Source: Tubulanus polymorphus (Eukaryota; Nemertea; Palaeonemertea; Tubulaniformes; Tubulanidae). From it: DNA of 64,000 nt. The stretch lies in the NCBI RefSeq assembly GCF_964204645.1, contig NC_134028.1:17458153-17522152 (forward strand). Direction: 5' to 3'. This document shows, piece after piece, positions 1 through 12,300 of this stretch. Under the pieces are notes generated by a model. That model worked only from the letters and a program-made list of their open reading frames with translations, searched no databases and was not told where the DNA came from. A program made the translations under genes and the position numbers. Numbering within the stretch: the first letter of the stretch is position 1; each line of letters opens with the position of its first letter.

Positions 1-1540
1 TTCACACACCAACATGACTGTGGCGGCCATACTGGGTGATAAAAGGGCTCATACTCTTTCCATCACAAAGCCATAGATCGCGTAATAAACACATTGTTAT
101 GAAGCGGTTGACGGAAACAAGCTCGAAATTGCTCACCAAATCAGGTCGACCCTAGTTCCAGGACGCGTTAACTACCTTGCAATCTTGGGTTACGGATATA
201 CACGTTTTTAGTGTATTATTAGATTTCAAGGTCGTTTTCGCTACCAAAATGCTGGTCAAATGATATCGTTCAGAAACATATTTAAATACGAAGACAAGAA
301 CTTTGGAAATTAAGGTACGTTTGTTTTTAATTCATACTGAAAGGTGTCTGGACTTAATTGTCGAAGAATGAGAACAGGAATAGACAATTAATAGGAATAT
401 GGTAAACTGTAAAACGTGGATAGCAATTAATGGAAAATTGTAAGTCGGTATTGGAAAATCAGAAATCTTCTGCCAGTTTACCAGTTTACCGCCAGGGACC
501 ATGTCAATGATTCAACTGCCAACTGGAGCGGGGGCTGGTTCATACAACATGGCACTAATAAGAAGTGGGATGATATATATGAATGAATTTCAGATTGGAA
601 CCACTGGCTAAAAGAAAGAGGTTCGACACCACGAATCTATTCGGAGTTAACTTCGTCAACTGGTCTGAAAGATATTCCTTTTGATGGCACGCCATTTATT
701 TATGACAGTCGTCTGGTGCTTAACTGTCACCATGGCGCTGATTATAATAAGAGTAAAAAAGAGACGCCGCAAGTCTTTGAATGCAAGTCGTTGTTTTAGT
801 TTGATGGTTTATAGTGTGAGTGCAGTAAGTTCGTATATCTTTGGTGGAGGATCATGTATTCATTAACAAAAAAGCTTGACTGCCCTGCATCGATAAAAGT
901 GAATAAGGTTGTCCAATTTCCTGATATAATGGAGATTACCGCTTAATCCTAAAGTATTATGCATTGTTACTCGAATTATGTGATTTATTTATCAACGGTA
1001 ACACTGTACGTTGTTAAGAAAACGGTTCGGCGAAACTCCGACAGAATTTGCATGACTTGTCAATAAATGGATAAATACAATATCATATTCAGTTGCCCGA
1101 CATATAGGACCACAAGGAAAACCCGTTGGGGATGAGGTAATTTGTCCGCGAAACAATGATTCTGATTATTAAGGCCTAGGGATTTTGGTAAGATTTACTC
1201 AAAAATGTTGCTTGACACTTCTTTGCTTTAAATTGGCTTTATTTTTTTAGTGGACAATTTAAGGAAATTATTCTATCTGGAACTTTGCTCATTTGAATTT
1301 TACAAATACGCGTAACGTACCACATGTGTTTTAATTTTCAGACAGCAAATATGTGCGAGCCTGTTGATCCTGTAATCGTACAGAAGATACGCAGCCTGAC
1401 ATTAAACAGAGTTCGGAAAGTGTCTGAAATGATGCCATACATCTGTAATTAGTCGTTACTTCACTACTCATAAAGATATCGAAAATGTATGTTGAATGAG
1501 AAGTATACTCGCCAGAGAAGCAAGGTAAATGCAGCCATCA
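1..1540. other. No recognisable gene
   Basis: I see no convincing coding region, RNA gene or structured repeat in this stretch. A 61-codon open frame at 681-866 has no domain or splice context. The composition is moderately AT-rich and unlike the very AT-rich viral element that begins near 1545. Confidence 0.5.
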
Positions 1541-1569
1541 GAATAACACCAGCAAAAAACAATATGAAA

Positions 1570-1826
1570 TAAAAAAGTTAGTTGATGTTACAAAAGAAAT
1601 TGAACACAAAATATTAAAATTAGAAAAGATAAAAACTAAATATGGAGATAAAGTATCAGCAAATTTAAGTTACTGTAATTTTAGTTCAACGCGAAAATTT
1701 AAAGTATTTCTACCTGATAAATGAGTTTCATTGAGTACAGAGGAATTGAAAGATTTAGAAGGATTTAAAATAATCTATCATGGAAAAAATGAAGACGGTC
1801 ATCATGATTTAGAAATTGTTGATTAA
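1570..1826 (+). pseudogene. Diverged left-end copy of the element's small terminal gene
   Basis: The frame ending at the TAA at 1824-1826 matches the small protein encoded at 60870-61223 and 19888-20236 in its C-terminal two thirds. Shared features are a TKYGDK segment, a FLPDK/YLPDR segment, an acidic stretch and the end pattern YHGKN..GHH. It has an in-frame TGA at 1722-1724 where the relatives have arginine, and the N-terminus fades out near 1570. It is far more diverged from the other two copies than they are from each other. Function is unknown. The compact beta-rich look is compatible with a nucleic-acid-binding OB-like fold, but that is only a guess. Confidence 0.55.
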
Positions 1827-2127
1827 ATAAAAAATAAATTGATAAAAAAATTAATTAAATATTAAGAATCCGAAATGACTTATCTGGACAATTTAATTGT
1901 TCCACATAGATAGACAAAAGTAGTGAGATATTTAATTAATTAAAAATGAAATTATTTTTTTTTGCTTCTTTTCTAAAATATTAATCCATTTTTATTTTTA
2001 ATAGCAGTAAATTCAGAATTATTAATATCATGAATTTTATTTGATTTTTTATGCCAACTACACCCAATCAAAATGAATACAATTACAAATCCAGTTGTAA
2101 AATATAAATATTCATCAAACATTCTAT

Positions 2128-2319
2128 TCATCTAAACGCTCTATCAGAAGGAGTAGAAATAACAATATTTTCACCATTTTTATTAACATCTTTATTATTT
2201 ATTTTTTCTTTTAAAGCTTTTTTAAATTCTCTTGATTTAATTCCTAATTGCCGAGACCATTCAATTTGTTTCTGTGATCTCAGTTTTTTCTTCACAGTTA
2301 ATTCTTTCACTTCGCTCAT
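2128..2319 (-). CDS. Small basic ORF of the viral element, unknown function
   Basis: An open frame of 63 codons, lysine-rich and predicted helical, lying between the left terminal gene and the conserved ORF at 2340-2747. I do not recognise it. Coding status rests on its position in the element's gene row, its strand and the absence of stops. It could be the N-terminal part of a longer protein whose remainder has decayed. Confidence 0.35.
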   Translation of the reverse strand: MSEVKELTVKKKLRSQKQIEWSRQLGIKSREFKKALKEKINNKDVNKNGENIVISTPSDRAFR

Positions 2320-2339
2320 TTATTGTAGAAAAATGTTTA

Positions 2340-2747
2340 CTTTCAATACTTGAAAATGTCATAAATCCAGTTGATAATAATTTCATAAATCCACCTAATT
2401 GAAATTAAATATCCAATCCATTTATTTAATTCAGTCATAACTAAATTTTCATTTTTCAAATCGGATTATAATCTATTTTCATCTTAAATTGGTAGCATAT
2501 ATTGACATAATTTACTATAACCTTTTACTACATTTTCTGATATCGCATCATTAATTCTAGCTATTCTCGCAGTTTCATAAATCTAAAATAATTTAATAAT
2601 TTCATCTGATTTCATTGTATCTAATTCATTATAACTTAAATTTTTACTAATAAAACTTTTACATTTCCCAGATGCTATTAACATTTCTAATTTATGTTTG
2701 CAATAAAGATAATATTCATAATTATTATTTGTAGTAATATCATACAT
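2340..2747 (-). pseudogene. Conserved Polinton-type helical ORF, broken
   Basis: Reading from a start at 2747, a mostly continuous frame encodes a helical protein with the segments KLEMLIASGKCKSF, SYNELDTMKSDEIIKLF and SENVVKGYSKLCQYMLPI. From memory this pattern (a GKCK segment, then ELD-M--DEI, a YE/ARI segment and an S-KL--YMLPI segment) belongs to an uncharacterised protein that recurs in Polinton-like transposons of cnidarians, insects and fishes. I know of no assigned function. Several in-frame stops and a frame change near the C-terminus show it is a relic. It lies directly downstream of the polymerase C-terminus. Confidence 0.45.
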
Positions 2748-2769
2748 CGATAATATAATTATAATATAA

Positions 2770-2951
2770 TTATAATTCCATTTGATGAATTAACAAACAA
2801 AAAGAAACAAAGAGAGCGAGATGAAATGTGGTACAATATAGAACTTTATTTTAATGAGAAAAATGAAATGGAAGAACCTAAATAATTAAATGAAAATGAA
2901 GAAGCCAATAGTGATTTCGAGTATGATGATATTGATTTATGTTTTTTTAAT
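2770..2951 (+). other. Possible convergent coding remnant of the viral element
   Basis: On the plus strand this AT-rich stretch reads as a charged frame with one internal stop, beginning near an ELTNKKKQRERDEMW segment and ending in a run of Glu/Asp/Asn. It converges on the polymerase 3' end at 2944. Amino-acid composition resembles the neighbouring viral ORFs, but I do not recognise a family and cannot exclude chance. Confidence 0.2.
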
Positions 2952-4158
2952 AACCACAAGGTACTGGTTTTATTCCATCATCCAAAATGTATCTTTTATC
3001 GTCGAATGGATTTAATCTAGTTTTTTCAACTTCATTAATGTACATTTCGTGATCTTCTAATCTTAAACAATTCATTTTATGTTTCATAACTATTGCGTTA
3101 TATAAACACTTTATATAATCTTGAAATTCTATACGTTTATCAACCACGTGCTTTGTTATTCCTTTTAACTTTTTTCCTTCATGATCTTTTGTTCTGTAAC
3201 TATTCATTTTACTTCTTATCCCAACAAATTCAATCATTTCATCACCCCCTAATTCATCTTTAAATTTACCAGGAATTTTCTTATTATCATTGCTAAATAA
3301 TTCATGATCTTTTGGATAATTGCTAAAGTCAAAATGATGTTTTAATGTTTTTAAGTCTTTTGTTATGTCATTTGTCTTGATTTTTAGTATGTAGGCGTCC
3401 GTATTTAAGCAAATTAATGGAAATCCACAGTTAAATGTTCCATTTTCAGTTGATAAATCATAAACATAATCTGATGGGTTATATATTTCAAATAAATCTC
3501 TAACTTCTTCAGTTCATTCATTTTCTACATGGCTTAAATTAAAGCAATTTGGTTTAGATTTAATCAATGCAATATTCATATTAAAACCTAATGAACTACA
3601 TAACACATTTAACCCACTTATTGCACATTTTCCTTTCTGAGCCAAAGATATTGTTTTGTGGTTTTCTAAACTTTTTGTTCCATCTGCTGCGTAGAATCCA
3701 ATGAGGAACCATTTTCTTAAATTATATTTTGCATTTAATACATAATCTGGAACTATATTTTTTTTTGTTGAAGTAATTCTTTTAACTATTGCATGAATAT
3801 AGAATTCATCATTATATTTAATTGCAAAATCTTTAGGGTTATTCACAAGTATTCTATAAACTGCTGTTTCATATGATCCACCATTCTAAATGTTTTATTT
3901 GGATAAACTTCTTCACAGTATTTTTTAATTCTTTTAATTTCAAATCTAGATTGCATAAATACCAACAATATTGAGTGCGACTAATATATTTATAAACACC
4001 CGCTGAACCATCTCCGATAAAACATCCTTTGATGAAATATTCTTTTTCTTCTAATGTTTCTGGTTCTATATTATAGATATTATCAATTATTTCATCAAAT
4101 GACCTATGATCCATTCTTGGGTAAAATCTTTTATGTAATAATTCATCTCCAATTTTTA
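2944..4158 (-). pseudogene. polB: PolB C-terminus preceded by the C-terminal half of its intein
   Basis: Read on the minus strand, 4158-3403 is intein and 3402-2944 is polymerase. The intein part shows two LAGLIDADG-type helices (GCFIGDGSAG near 4005 and GFYAADGT near 3690), then block F (VYDLSTENGTF) and the terminal PLICLN. The polymerase resumes at once with TDA, the second half of motif C (normally YxDTDS). Next come the FVGIRSKMNSY segment, equivalent to the KxY motif of protein-primed polymerases, and the family's typical C-terminal DDKRYILDDG. A stop near 3514 and frame changes break it. The penultimate intein residue is Leu rather than the usual His. The frame continues upstream across two insertions into 5863-5979 and 7384-9054. 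Confidence 0.82.
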
Positions 4159-5862
4159 GCATTGGTTGACGTCTATGACGTCATGCCAATGCAAGTAAAA
4201 TGGACCGAAAATAGTAGTACGAAAAAATAGCGCCAACTCTTCTCATTTTCATAATAACTTCAAATTGTCACTCCGTTCACGTAAAACATTAGAAACAGCT
4301 GAAAAAGACTAAAAAAAATGTTTCAATTATTCTTCACAACATAGCGTCGCCAGATTTCTGATTTAATGGTCCAAAAAGTTATTCGATTGCATTTTTCTCG
4401 TTCATTATCTGGTAGATGAGAGTGGGTTAAACAATCGCGTAGCGATATGTACGCATTGACATTGGCAGTAAAGAATGGGGAACAGCCTCTTCTGAATAGA
4501 AAAACATAAAATTATGTACCTCCAGTTTATAAATATCACAGTGTTTGGATATCTTTGTTACTCCAACTATCAGTATCCATGGGATTATTTGGGATTAATC
4601 CTCAGCGTCAGAATACGTATTTCTAGAGCAGTGGAACGGCAGCCTACTCGTAACTGAAACCCGTATGTGATCGTGCGGGAACGCCTTTACTAAAGTTAAA
4701 ACCATTTCATGATGACACGAAACATCAAACGGTAAACGGTAGGCTACCACCATGATACGATATCACCAATAAAGATGGATCATTTTATTCAATTTTACCA
4801 GAGTTGTTTATTGGAGGAAAATATCATTGTTAGGTACGGCGAGAACAACCATGTTGTATCATCAATCAGTTGACTGACATTGTAAAATTCGATTCGGCTA
4901 TATTCTAATATAGGTTTTCACTTTAGGACGCCCTACCCGCCTGCTGCACACTCATAAGGCGGTAGCACCCTCTTACGCACTCGGCAGAGATTCGCTTTGT
5001 AATGCGCGCCGGGAAAAAATACCTTTTATTATCTTTTTCCATGCGTTAAACAACAGTGATTGAATTTACGCGTTGTTTGTCGTAAATTACAATATTGCGA
5101 TGGTTATTTGCCGCTGCTGTAGTATTTTGGAATTGAATCGAGCGGCCTCGGTAGCTCAGTGAGATAAGGCGTGATGCTGTTGAATCCACGATCAATGCCG
5201 AGTGACAAGTGGGTTCGAGTCCTGCAGGCTGCGAACAGTGTGCGGGCAACACTTCAAAGGCCGTACCGGCGTGAGGTTAAATGAACAATCCAATAGGAAT
5301 AGTCTTGGGAAACCAAGATCCAAACGACGTACGTAATGCCAATCAAACAAAAAGACAAACAAACAATCATCAGCCGGCCTCAGTGACACCAACGCCGGCA
5401 TCGCTCGCTGCGACGTTTTGCATGCGTACAGGCATCAGAGCTTGGAGCTCTAAGATCAGAGGGTCTTGCAATTGCATTCAGAAAAAATCGTTCTGTTTTT
5501 GTTTTCATTATTCAGTGGGGCCTAACAGTTCATGCGTAAAAATGGGTTTTTGTATCCAAATCTTGATTGATATAAATATCTTGGCTGGGACATGATGGAA
5601 AACATCAGAATAAACTAGTTCCGTCTTTTTAAAAGAATCGCATTAATGAGGTTTAACAGTACAAATAGCCTAGGCTAAATCGTTCGGCAGAAAATAAATT
5701 CATTTTCAGGAATGAAATCGTACTAGACAAATATAGACCTTAAAGTCTGTGGTCCTCCCAATCAACATCGTCATAGAAGATTTGCCGGCAGATGTAAAAC
5801 ATTATAACCACTTAATACCACAGTATAATCTACCGATGCTTCAAGGCCCATGGGCCTCTTGT
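4159..5862. mobile_element. 1.7-kb insertion inside the intein, carrying a tRNA-like SINE
   Basis: The intein reading frame stops at 4158 and resumes at 5863. The flanking halves fit together with a possible 3-bp TTA (or 2-bp TA) target duplication. The left end begins with a short hairpin (gcattgg...gccaatgc, 4159-4192). The right end carries the palindromic word aggcccatgggcct (5843-5856), which I recall as common in molluscan repeats. The interior has a pol-III-like A/B box unit at 5143-5240. I see no transposase, so this is a non-autonomous or composite insertion of unknown class. The rest of 4200-5140 and 5300-5860 holds nothing I can name. Confidence 0.5.
5143..5300 (+). repeat. tRNA-derived SINE head
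   Basis: A TAGCTCAGTGAGA segment (5152-5164) matches the pol III A box and GGTTCGAGTCC (5212-5222) matches the B box. The spacing is somewhat longer than in a normal tRNA, and the arms do not fold into a clean acceptor stem, so a SINE head is more likely than a functional tRNA. The tail boundary is not clear. Confidence 0.5.
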
Positions 5863-5979
5863 TATATCAGTTGGTTTTATTTCATCACCATTTTTCTAAT
5901 TAAACTATGATCTTCTGTAACATCTACAAATCCTAATTTAGTTCTAACTCTATATATTATTTTATTTGTTTTATGTCTA
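5863..5979 (-). pseudogene. polB: Intein N-terminal block B fragment of PolB
   Basis: Minus-strand reading gives a RHKTNKIIYRV segment followed by VDVTEDHSLI, the Hint-domain block B with its conserved Thr and His. It is typical of inteins in polymerases inserted at motif C. It joins 7384 upstream (interrupted by the LINE) and 4158 downstream (interrupted by the SINE-containing insertion). A frame change shortly after block B indicates decay. Confidence 0.75.
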
Positions 5980-7383
5980 TTATTATTATTATTATCATTA
6001 TTATACATGTTTAAGTGCCCTGTCCAGATTAGTGAAACTGCTCCAAAGCACTTACAAATACAGAAATACGACGTACAATAAAATCTGATGATAAAAACAT
6101 TACAATATTGAATTTAAAAACAGTGAACATTCAGTAAGACAATTTCAATTGAAGGCAATTCTAAAATAATGTGCTTTTAAATTCTTTTTAAAACACTCAA
6201 TAGACTTACTGCATTTAAGATGACTAAGCAAGGCATTCCAAGTTTTTGGGCCATAGACTCCAAAAGACTTGTCACCAAATTGGCTAAACGTACGTGGAAT
6301 AAAAAGTAAATTAAAATTAACAGATCTAAGATTTCGCTATGGTCTATAAAAACTAATCATGTCACAGAGATAATGAGGAGCCTCATTTTTAAGGATAGAA
6401 AATATCAAAACACAGATTTTAAAATCTATTCTAAAGCGGACTGGCAGCCAATGAAGGTCTGCTAAAACAGGAGAAATGTGTTCACTTCGTTTAGTGAGGG
6501 TAACTATTCTAGCTGCCACATTTGGTACCTTTTGTAATCTGTAAATCTGTGTCGCCGGGATATTAGATAACAAAGAATTACAATAGTCTTGCCTAGATGT
6601 AACCAAAGCATGAATAATTGACTTGGTAGAATCCGTAGATAGATACTTACGAATACAACCAATGTTTCTCATATGGAAATAACAGGATTTTATGACGGAT
6701 GACACATGATCCGTCATAGACATGGATCTATCAAAAATAGCACCTAGATTCCGTACTGAGTGAGCAGGTACTACAGAAACAGAACCAACATGCAGTTGTA
6801 CATCAGTAGGTGGTACATAACGAGGAGAACAGAAAAACAAAGACTCGGTTTTGTCACAATTTTTGTCACTATCTCTGTGATAATTGGTAAAAGATCGTCT
6901 AAACGCTCTTTTAAAAGCCATGTTGGCAAAGGATCCAATTCACAGGATTTACTAGCTGAACTAGTTATTATTTTCCTTATCTCATCCTGCGTTGCTAAAG
7001 AAAAAGTTGATAGACTATTAAACTCCGGAAGTGAGTGGTCACTGCCTAAATTCTCAGAACGTGGTAAGGGCATATCAGCACGGATATCACTTATCTTATC
7101 CAAAAACTTATTAAACTGATTTGCTAAAGCCTCGGCTGACTCATAATGTGGTAAAACTGGCACAGATGATGAACCAAGGAGGTGTTTCACTACTGAGAAA
7201 ACACTTTTGGAGTTACGACCACAATCGATGATTTTATTGTTGAAGTACTGCCTCCTTGTTTCAACGATCATGTGGTTAACAAAACGACACAGCAGTTGAT
7301 ACATCTGCCTATGAACTTCCAGCTTACTCTTTCGCTACTGCCGTTCCAAGCAACGCCGTTCCCGTTTAGTATCATGAAGTTCG
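5980..7383 (-). mobile_element. CR1/L2-like non-LTR retrotransposon, internally deleted
   Basis: Flanked by the 5-bp duplication gtcta (5975-5979 and 7384-7388). The minus strand encodes two adjacent pieces. The upstream piece (7304 to about 6840) matches the linker between endonuclease and reverse transcriptase, with KSCELDPLPTWLLK. The downstream piece (about 6840 to 6337) matches the region after the RT catalytic core, with VRNLGAIFD, SRQDYCNSLL and LHWLPV. The RT palm with its catalytic Asp pair is missing, so the copy suffered an internal deletion and a frame change near 6770-6920. The 3' end is a TAA/TGA-type microsatellite at 5978-6004, as usual for CR1/L2 elements. The insertion splits the intein of the polymerase gene. 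Confidence 0.8.
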
Positions 7384-9058
7384 TCTAATTATATTTTTTA
7401 ATTTTTTCCATCCATTTTTTGTCCAAACATCCATTAATCCATTAATTTGTATTAATCCTTTTTCACCATATGAAATATAAGATTTATTTTGATTAGGAAT
7501 TATTTCTGAAATTCTTCTAAATAATATTTGATTATTGTATTTTTATAGTATTTGGGTATCAGCTGTTACAGAATCAAAATATAATATTTCAATATGCGTT
7601 TCCCCAAAAATTGGTTGTAAATATTATAATAGAAATCATTCATTAATAATTTTGATATTTCTAAAACAGTTGAACCAATGAATATAGGTTTATAAAATTT
7701 CATTGACGCTCTTTTTAATTTTACTGCTGTTAAATAATCTTTTATTTCCTAAGTGTCTAGGACTTGATTGTAAATTTCTCAGTCGTTCAGAATTATTTGC
7801 TAATTCAATATCATTTCTATTTCTTATATTTTCACATGTTTTTCCATAAAAAACTATTATTCATTAATTTAAAAAAATCTTTATCAAGATCTGTTTTAGA
7901 TATTGTCCTCTGTTGAGTATTAAAATCTATATATTTTTCTAACCACTTCGATGGATTAAATTCAATATATCGATATACATTCTTTAATTTCATTCCTTGT
8001 TTTAGATAACACATTCTAAAACATTTAACATTCTATAATGAACGATATAATTGTATTTATTATTTTGTGATAATATTGATTTTTCTGTAAAAACATGATC
8101 TTTGGGTTTTATTTTTTTCTGATATTCACTTAAATAACTATCATCTACAGCTAAATGTTCTTGGCAATATGGTAAGTTTCTTGTTTTACACTTTATGTTA
8201 TCAGGATATTCTCAATCAACTACAAATAAATAACCAATTGGTGCTTCATCTTTTAAACCCATAATTGCACAATCAGTTTTATCATCATTTTCAACTTCTG
8301 TTAATATAAAATTTTTGTATGGTTGAGGTTGCATCATTGCTCAACCATATAAATTATTGGCGTCAATATATAATAATTTATATTCATCATCCAATTAACT
8401 ATCTCCCATAACACCACTAATTTCACCTCTAATTGATTTTTTAAAATAATAAAACCATGTATGGTTCTTTTAATAAATCTAATTCTACATTTGTATATTT
8501 TAAACCGCATTGCCTGGTTAAACCAGGACTTAAATAACAATAACAAGGATCAACATTAAAATGATTCAAATTAACTTCTCAAATTTTTCAAATATATCAG
8601 CCAATATCATAACATCTGATTTTAAATATAAATCTACTAATTCACCGTGATTTTCTATCTTAAAGTGATTCCAAATATTTAATGTTCTATTAAATACTTC
8701 ATCTTTCACATACTCATCTTTTAATTGATCATAAAATTGTTCTTTTATTAATTCCATTACATAAAAATCATCATGTGTTTTATAAAATGAATAAGGAATT
8801 GCACCTTTAAATCTCAATAATTTAAAATCTTGTTCATTTGGGTAATAATTTCGAGTTATTATCAAATCATTATCAACTAAACTTTTTGCTAAACTATCTA
8901 ATGAACTTGCTAGAAATCTATAAGAATCTAAAAATCTCAAACAACCAAATTGAAATGAAATGTAATTTTCAGAAGTCTTAGCTAATAGTTTAAAATCATA
9001 TTTTCTTACATTTGCATCATTCCATAACACTATTCAATTGAGAATTTACAATACTTAA
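7384..9058 (-). pseudogene. polB: Protein-primed DNA polymerase B, exonuclease and palm regions, plus intein start
   Basis: Reading leftwards from 9054: an exonuclease segment LRFLDSYRFLASSLDSL, a YLKSDVMILADIF segment matching ExoIII (YxxxD), and a C-rich PGLTRQCGLKYT segment. Motif A follows with DANNLYG near 8360, then motif B with FFKLMNNSF near 7860. The first half of motif C is ILYFD at 7573-7587, followed directly by the intein start SVTADTQIL (first intein codon 7570-7572). These are the landmarks of polintovirus/adintovirus polymerases, which synthesise the element's genome from a protein primer. Several stops and frameshifts are present. The gene lacks its N-terminal few hundred codons: at 9055 it meets the Kolobok, and beyond that lies capsid sequence, not polymerase. 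Confidence 0.85.
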
Positions 9059-9352
9059 AGGACTACTGAACAATTTTGTTTTTTCCCTTGAATCAATCCA
9101 GTAAGATGTAATAAATGATAATCTAATGACCTTAGGTATATTTGTTTTCATTTCGAATACTTTTAAGAGGTTTTTTCTTGCTACGGCAAACCAAAATATA
9201 CGTAGTCGCGATGCTCAGCAATCTCGGGTAATCCCCTGTGGTGACGTCAGCGCGAGATGTTGAGAACCCGGAAGTATTATCAGCCTCGTTCAGATAGCGA
9301 TAACAACAGGAGATAAAGTGATTATAAAAAGATTTTAAAACGATTTTAAACT

Positions 9353-12300
9353 ATGCCACGGCGTTGTTTGTACTACAATTGTAGTACACAAGATTCCTTG
9401 TTATACAAATGGCCGCGTGATCCAAATATTGCTAGAGTATGGACTGCTTTTGTGAGTAAAAAGCGAGCACAATGGAAGCCTTCGTCATCAAGTGTGCTCT
9501 GTAGAAAACATTTCACAACGGAGGCCTTCGACAATTACATGGAGTAAAATGCTGGTTTTGCTAATAGGTTTGTATATTAAAAACATCAATCCCATAAAAT
9601 AAACTGATACCTTGATTCTACAGCTTTTGAAACAAATCATATTTAATTCACTTTCGAGTGACCTGGGTCTAAGTGTGTCATGTATAATCAGGCGACTTGT
9701 AATTAGTTTGGAAACAACTGACTATTATGATGCATTTTTCACTTCAGTCTTCGATTAAAGAAAGATTCTGTACCAACTTTGCATCTCAATGATTCTGTTG
9801 TGTCGAATTCTGTTGACTCGCCTCAGAAAGCAGATTTTTTGAGTCCGCAGATGCAGAAAGGACGTTCAGCTTTTGAAAAGAGACGGAGGCTAGCGATGGT
9901 CAATGATGCGACTCAACCAAGTGTAGCTGAACCAGAGCTTCAAAGTATTGACTTTGAAATTGATGGTGATGGCGATCTCGATAAGATGTGGGAAACTGTA
10001 GCTGTTCAAACTGAACCTATCACATCTAGTAAAGGTAATTACATCCATTCGAAATCATGAATAAGATAGTTGCCTACCTACTTTTAATTTCATATTTCAT
10101 TTGTTGATTATAGAAATTGAATTAGATTTGATCAGTATTATTCAAAAATATACTTTTAATTTCATATTTCATTTGTTGATTATAGAAATTGAATTGAATT
10201 TAATCATTATTATTTAAAAATATTTTTTCAGCAATCCAAACTCTCAAATGGAAACCTAAGTACTTTTGTCAACGTCGACATTTCCCAAAATATTCAAAAC
10301 CGAAAATCAAAAGCTACAAAATCAGACGCACCTCACGTGGGGTTCAATGTTCCCTTCTATCCCCAAAGACAAGACCCAAGAAGCGATACAGAAAGGCTAG
10401 TCAGAGCAGTGTCTCATCAAACAAGACAGATTCTGATGAAGAATATCGTCCAGAGTGCGACACGGAGACTGAATCGGATGATGAATTTCAAGAAGAAAGT
10501 TTGAAATTTGAAGAAATGAAGTAAGATGATCATTACATGTAGCCTACCCTCAAGTTAGATATCATGACATAGAAATTTGTATTTGATTTTGTCGAGAGAT
10601 CAATACTAAGATCTGTGAAATTATAGAAGTATTTTTACTTGCAGGAATGAAGATGACGTTGATTTTCAGGATCAGACCAAGTTTATTGTTTATCAGTCTG
10701 CTCTGCTGATACTATTTCAATTCTGCAGTATCTGCAAGGGTGAAAATCTTGTCTCGAAGAGTGTGTCTTCTACCTGTCTGACAGTTAGAACCCAGTGTAA
10801 GCTGTGTAACCACAGGACCACATGGAAAAGTGAGCCATCCATCAAGGGTATTCCCGTTACCAGTATATTATTGAGTGTTGGAATACTACTGACAGGAAGC
10901 CTAACAGCAAAGGTGATCAGGTTGTTTAAGTAAGTTGAAACCAATGCTTGTCATCAAATTGTGCCTCAATTTTCATCGACTTTTAAAAAATACATTTCAA
11001 TATATAATTTCAAACATTCATTGTCAATCCAGCTTCATAAAAATTCAGTGCCTTTCAACGCGAACAGTGTATAACCATCATTCGAAATACATCCATGCCG
11101 CTATACGACAAGTTTGGGAAAGGAAACGCGAGTCTATGCTTGATAGTCTCAAATCATCTCCACTGTTGATAGGAGGAGATGGACGCTGTGACTCACCTGG
11201 CCACTCGGCATGTACTGCTCATACTCAATAATGAATCTGGAGACCAATAAAATAATAACTTCTGAGTTAGTCCAAGTAAGTATGCCTTGTAGTTATTCAG
11301 GGTTTATGAATGTGGATTCGTTTTTAGGTATTTTGTTTTTTTAATGTATAATTCAGTCAAATGAAGTGACATCATCAAATGCGATGGAACTAGAAGGCTT
11401 AAAAAGATGCGCAGAAAAACTGAAGAAATTCAAAATCACAGCTCTCGTAACTGATATGCATTTGTCCGTTAGAAAATGGGCACGCGACACTTGGAAAATT
11501 CCACATTACTATGATACTTGGCATTGTGTCAAAGGTGCGTAAGTAACACAATTTTGTAAATGGTTTCTTAAGGCTTGTTCACAAAGATCTACGTTTTGTT
11601 TTTCATTTTATCTGTCAAGCAGTCACAAGAAAACTTGAACGCCTAGGAAAGCAAAAAGACATGGAGGTTATCAAAGAGTGGATACCCAATATCAAAGTCC
11701 ATTTGTACTGGTGTGCCCAATCCTCAGAATCAGGAGACCACGAGACAATAAAACAGAAATGGCTGACATGCATACAGCATGTTCAAAATAATCATGAGAA
11801 CTGTCTCCACGCATCATATTCTAAAAAAAAGAAATGGTTAATTCCAGGTATATTTTTCTATTCTCTATTTAATAGCTACCCGGTTAGATAATTAAGTGTA
11901 AATAATTGTTTTCATTTTGATTTATTGATCTTTTAATTTTTTAGGATCCAATGTTGCATCTGAATTTGAGAATCTTGCAACTATCACGCGGACAGTTAAT
12001 CAGATATCCAATATGTCTAGCTATGGACAAACCAGCAGTATCGAATGCTTTCATAACATCTTAAATCATTTTGCCCCTAAGATGATAGATTTCTTTTACG
12101 TCGGAATGCTCAGTAGGTATGTAAATACATGTAAAAATATGAATTTACAAAATCACATCATTGTTCTACCTGGTACATTATCATTCTATCTTCATTTCAA
12201 ATTCCATTAGGATCTGTATAGCAATACTTCACTATAACGAAAATTCTGAACGAATTCAAGCTGAAACGAAGACTGGTAATCAGCGATGGCAGGTGCACTA

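Noticed and set aside
681-866. 61-codon open frame near the left edge
   Set aside because: No domain, no splice context, composition not protein-like; chance frame.
5143-5240. Functional tRNA gene
   Set aside because: A and B boxes are present but the acceptor and anticodon arms do not fold properly; a SINE head is the better reading.
6760-7119. 119-codon open frame on plus
   Set aside because: Antisense of the LINE coding region, which shows clear reverse-transcriptase-type segments on minus.
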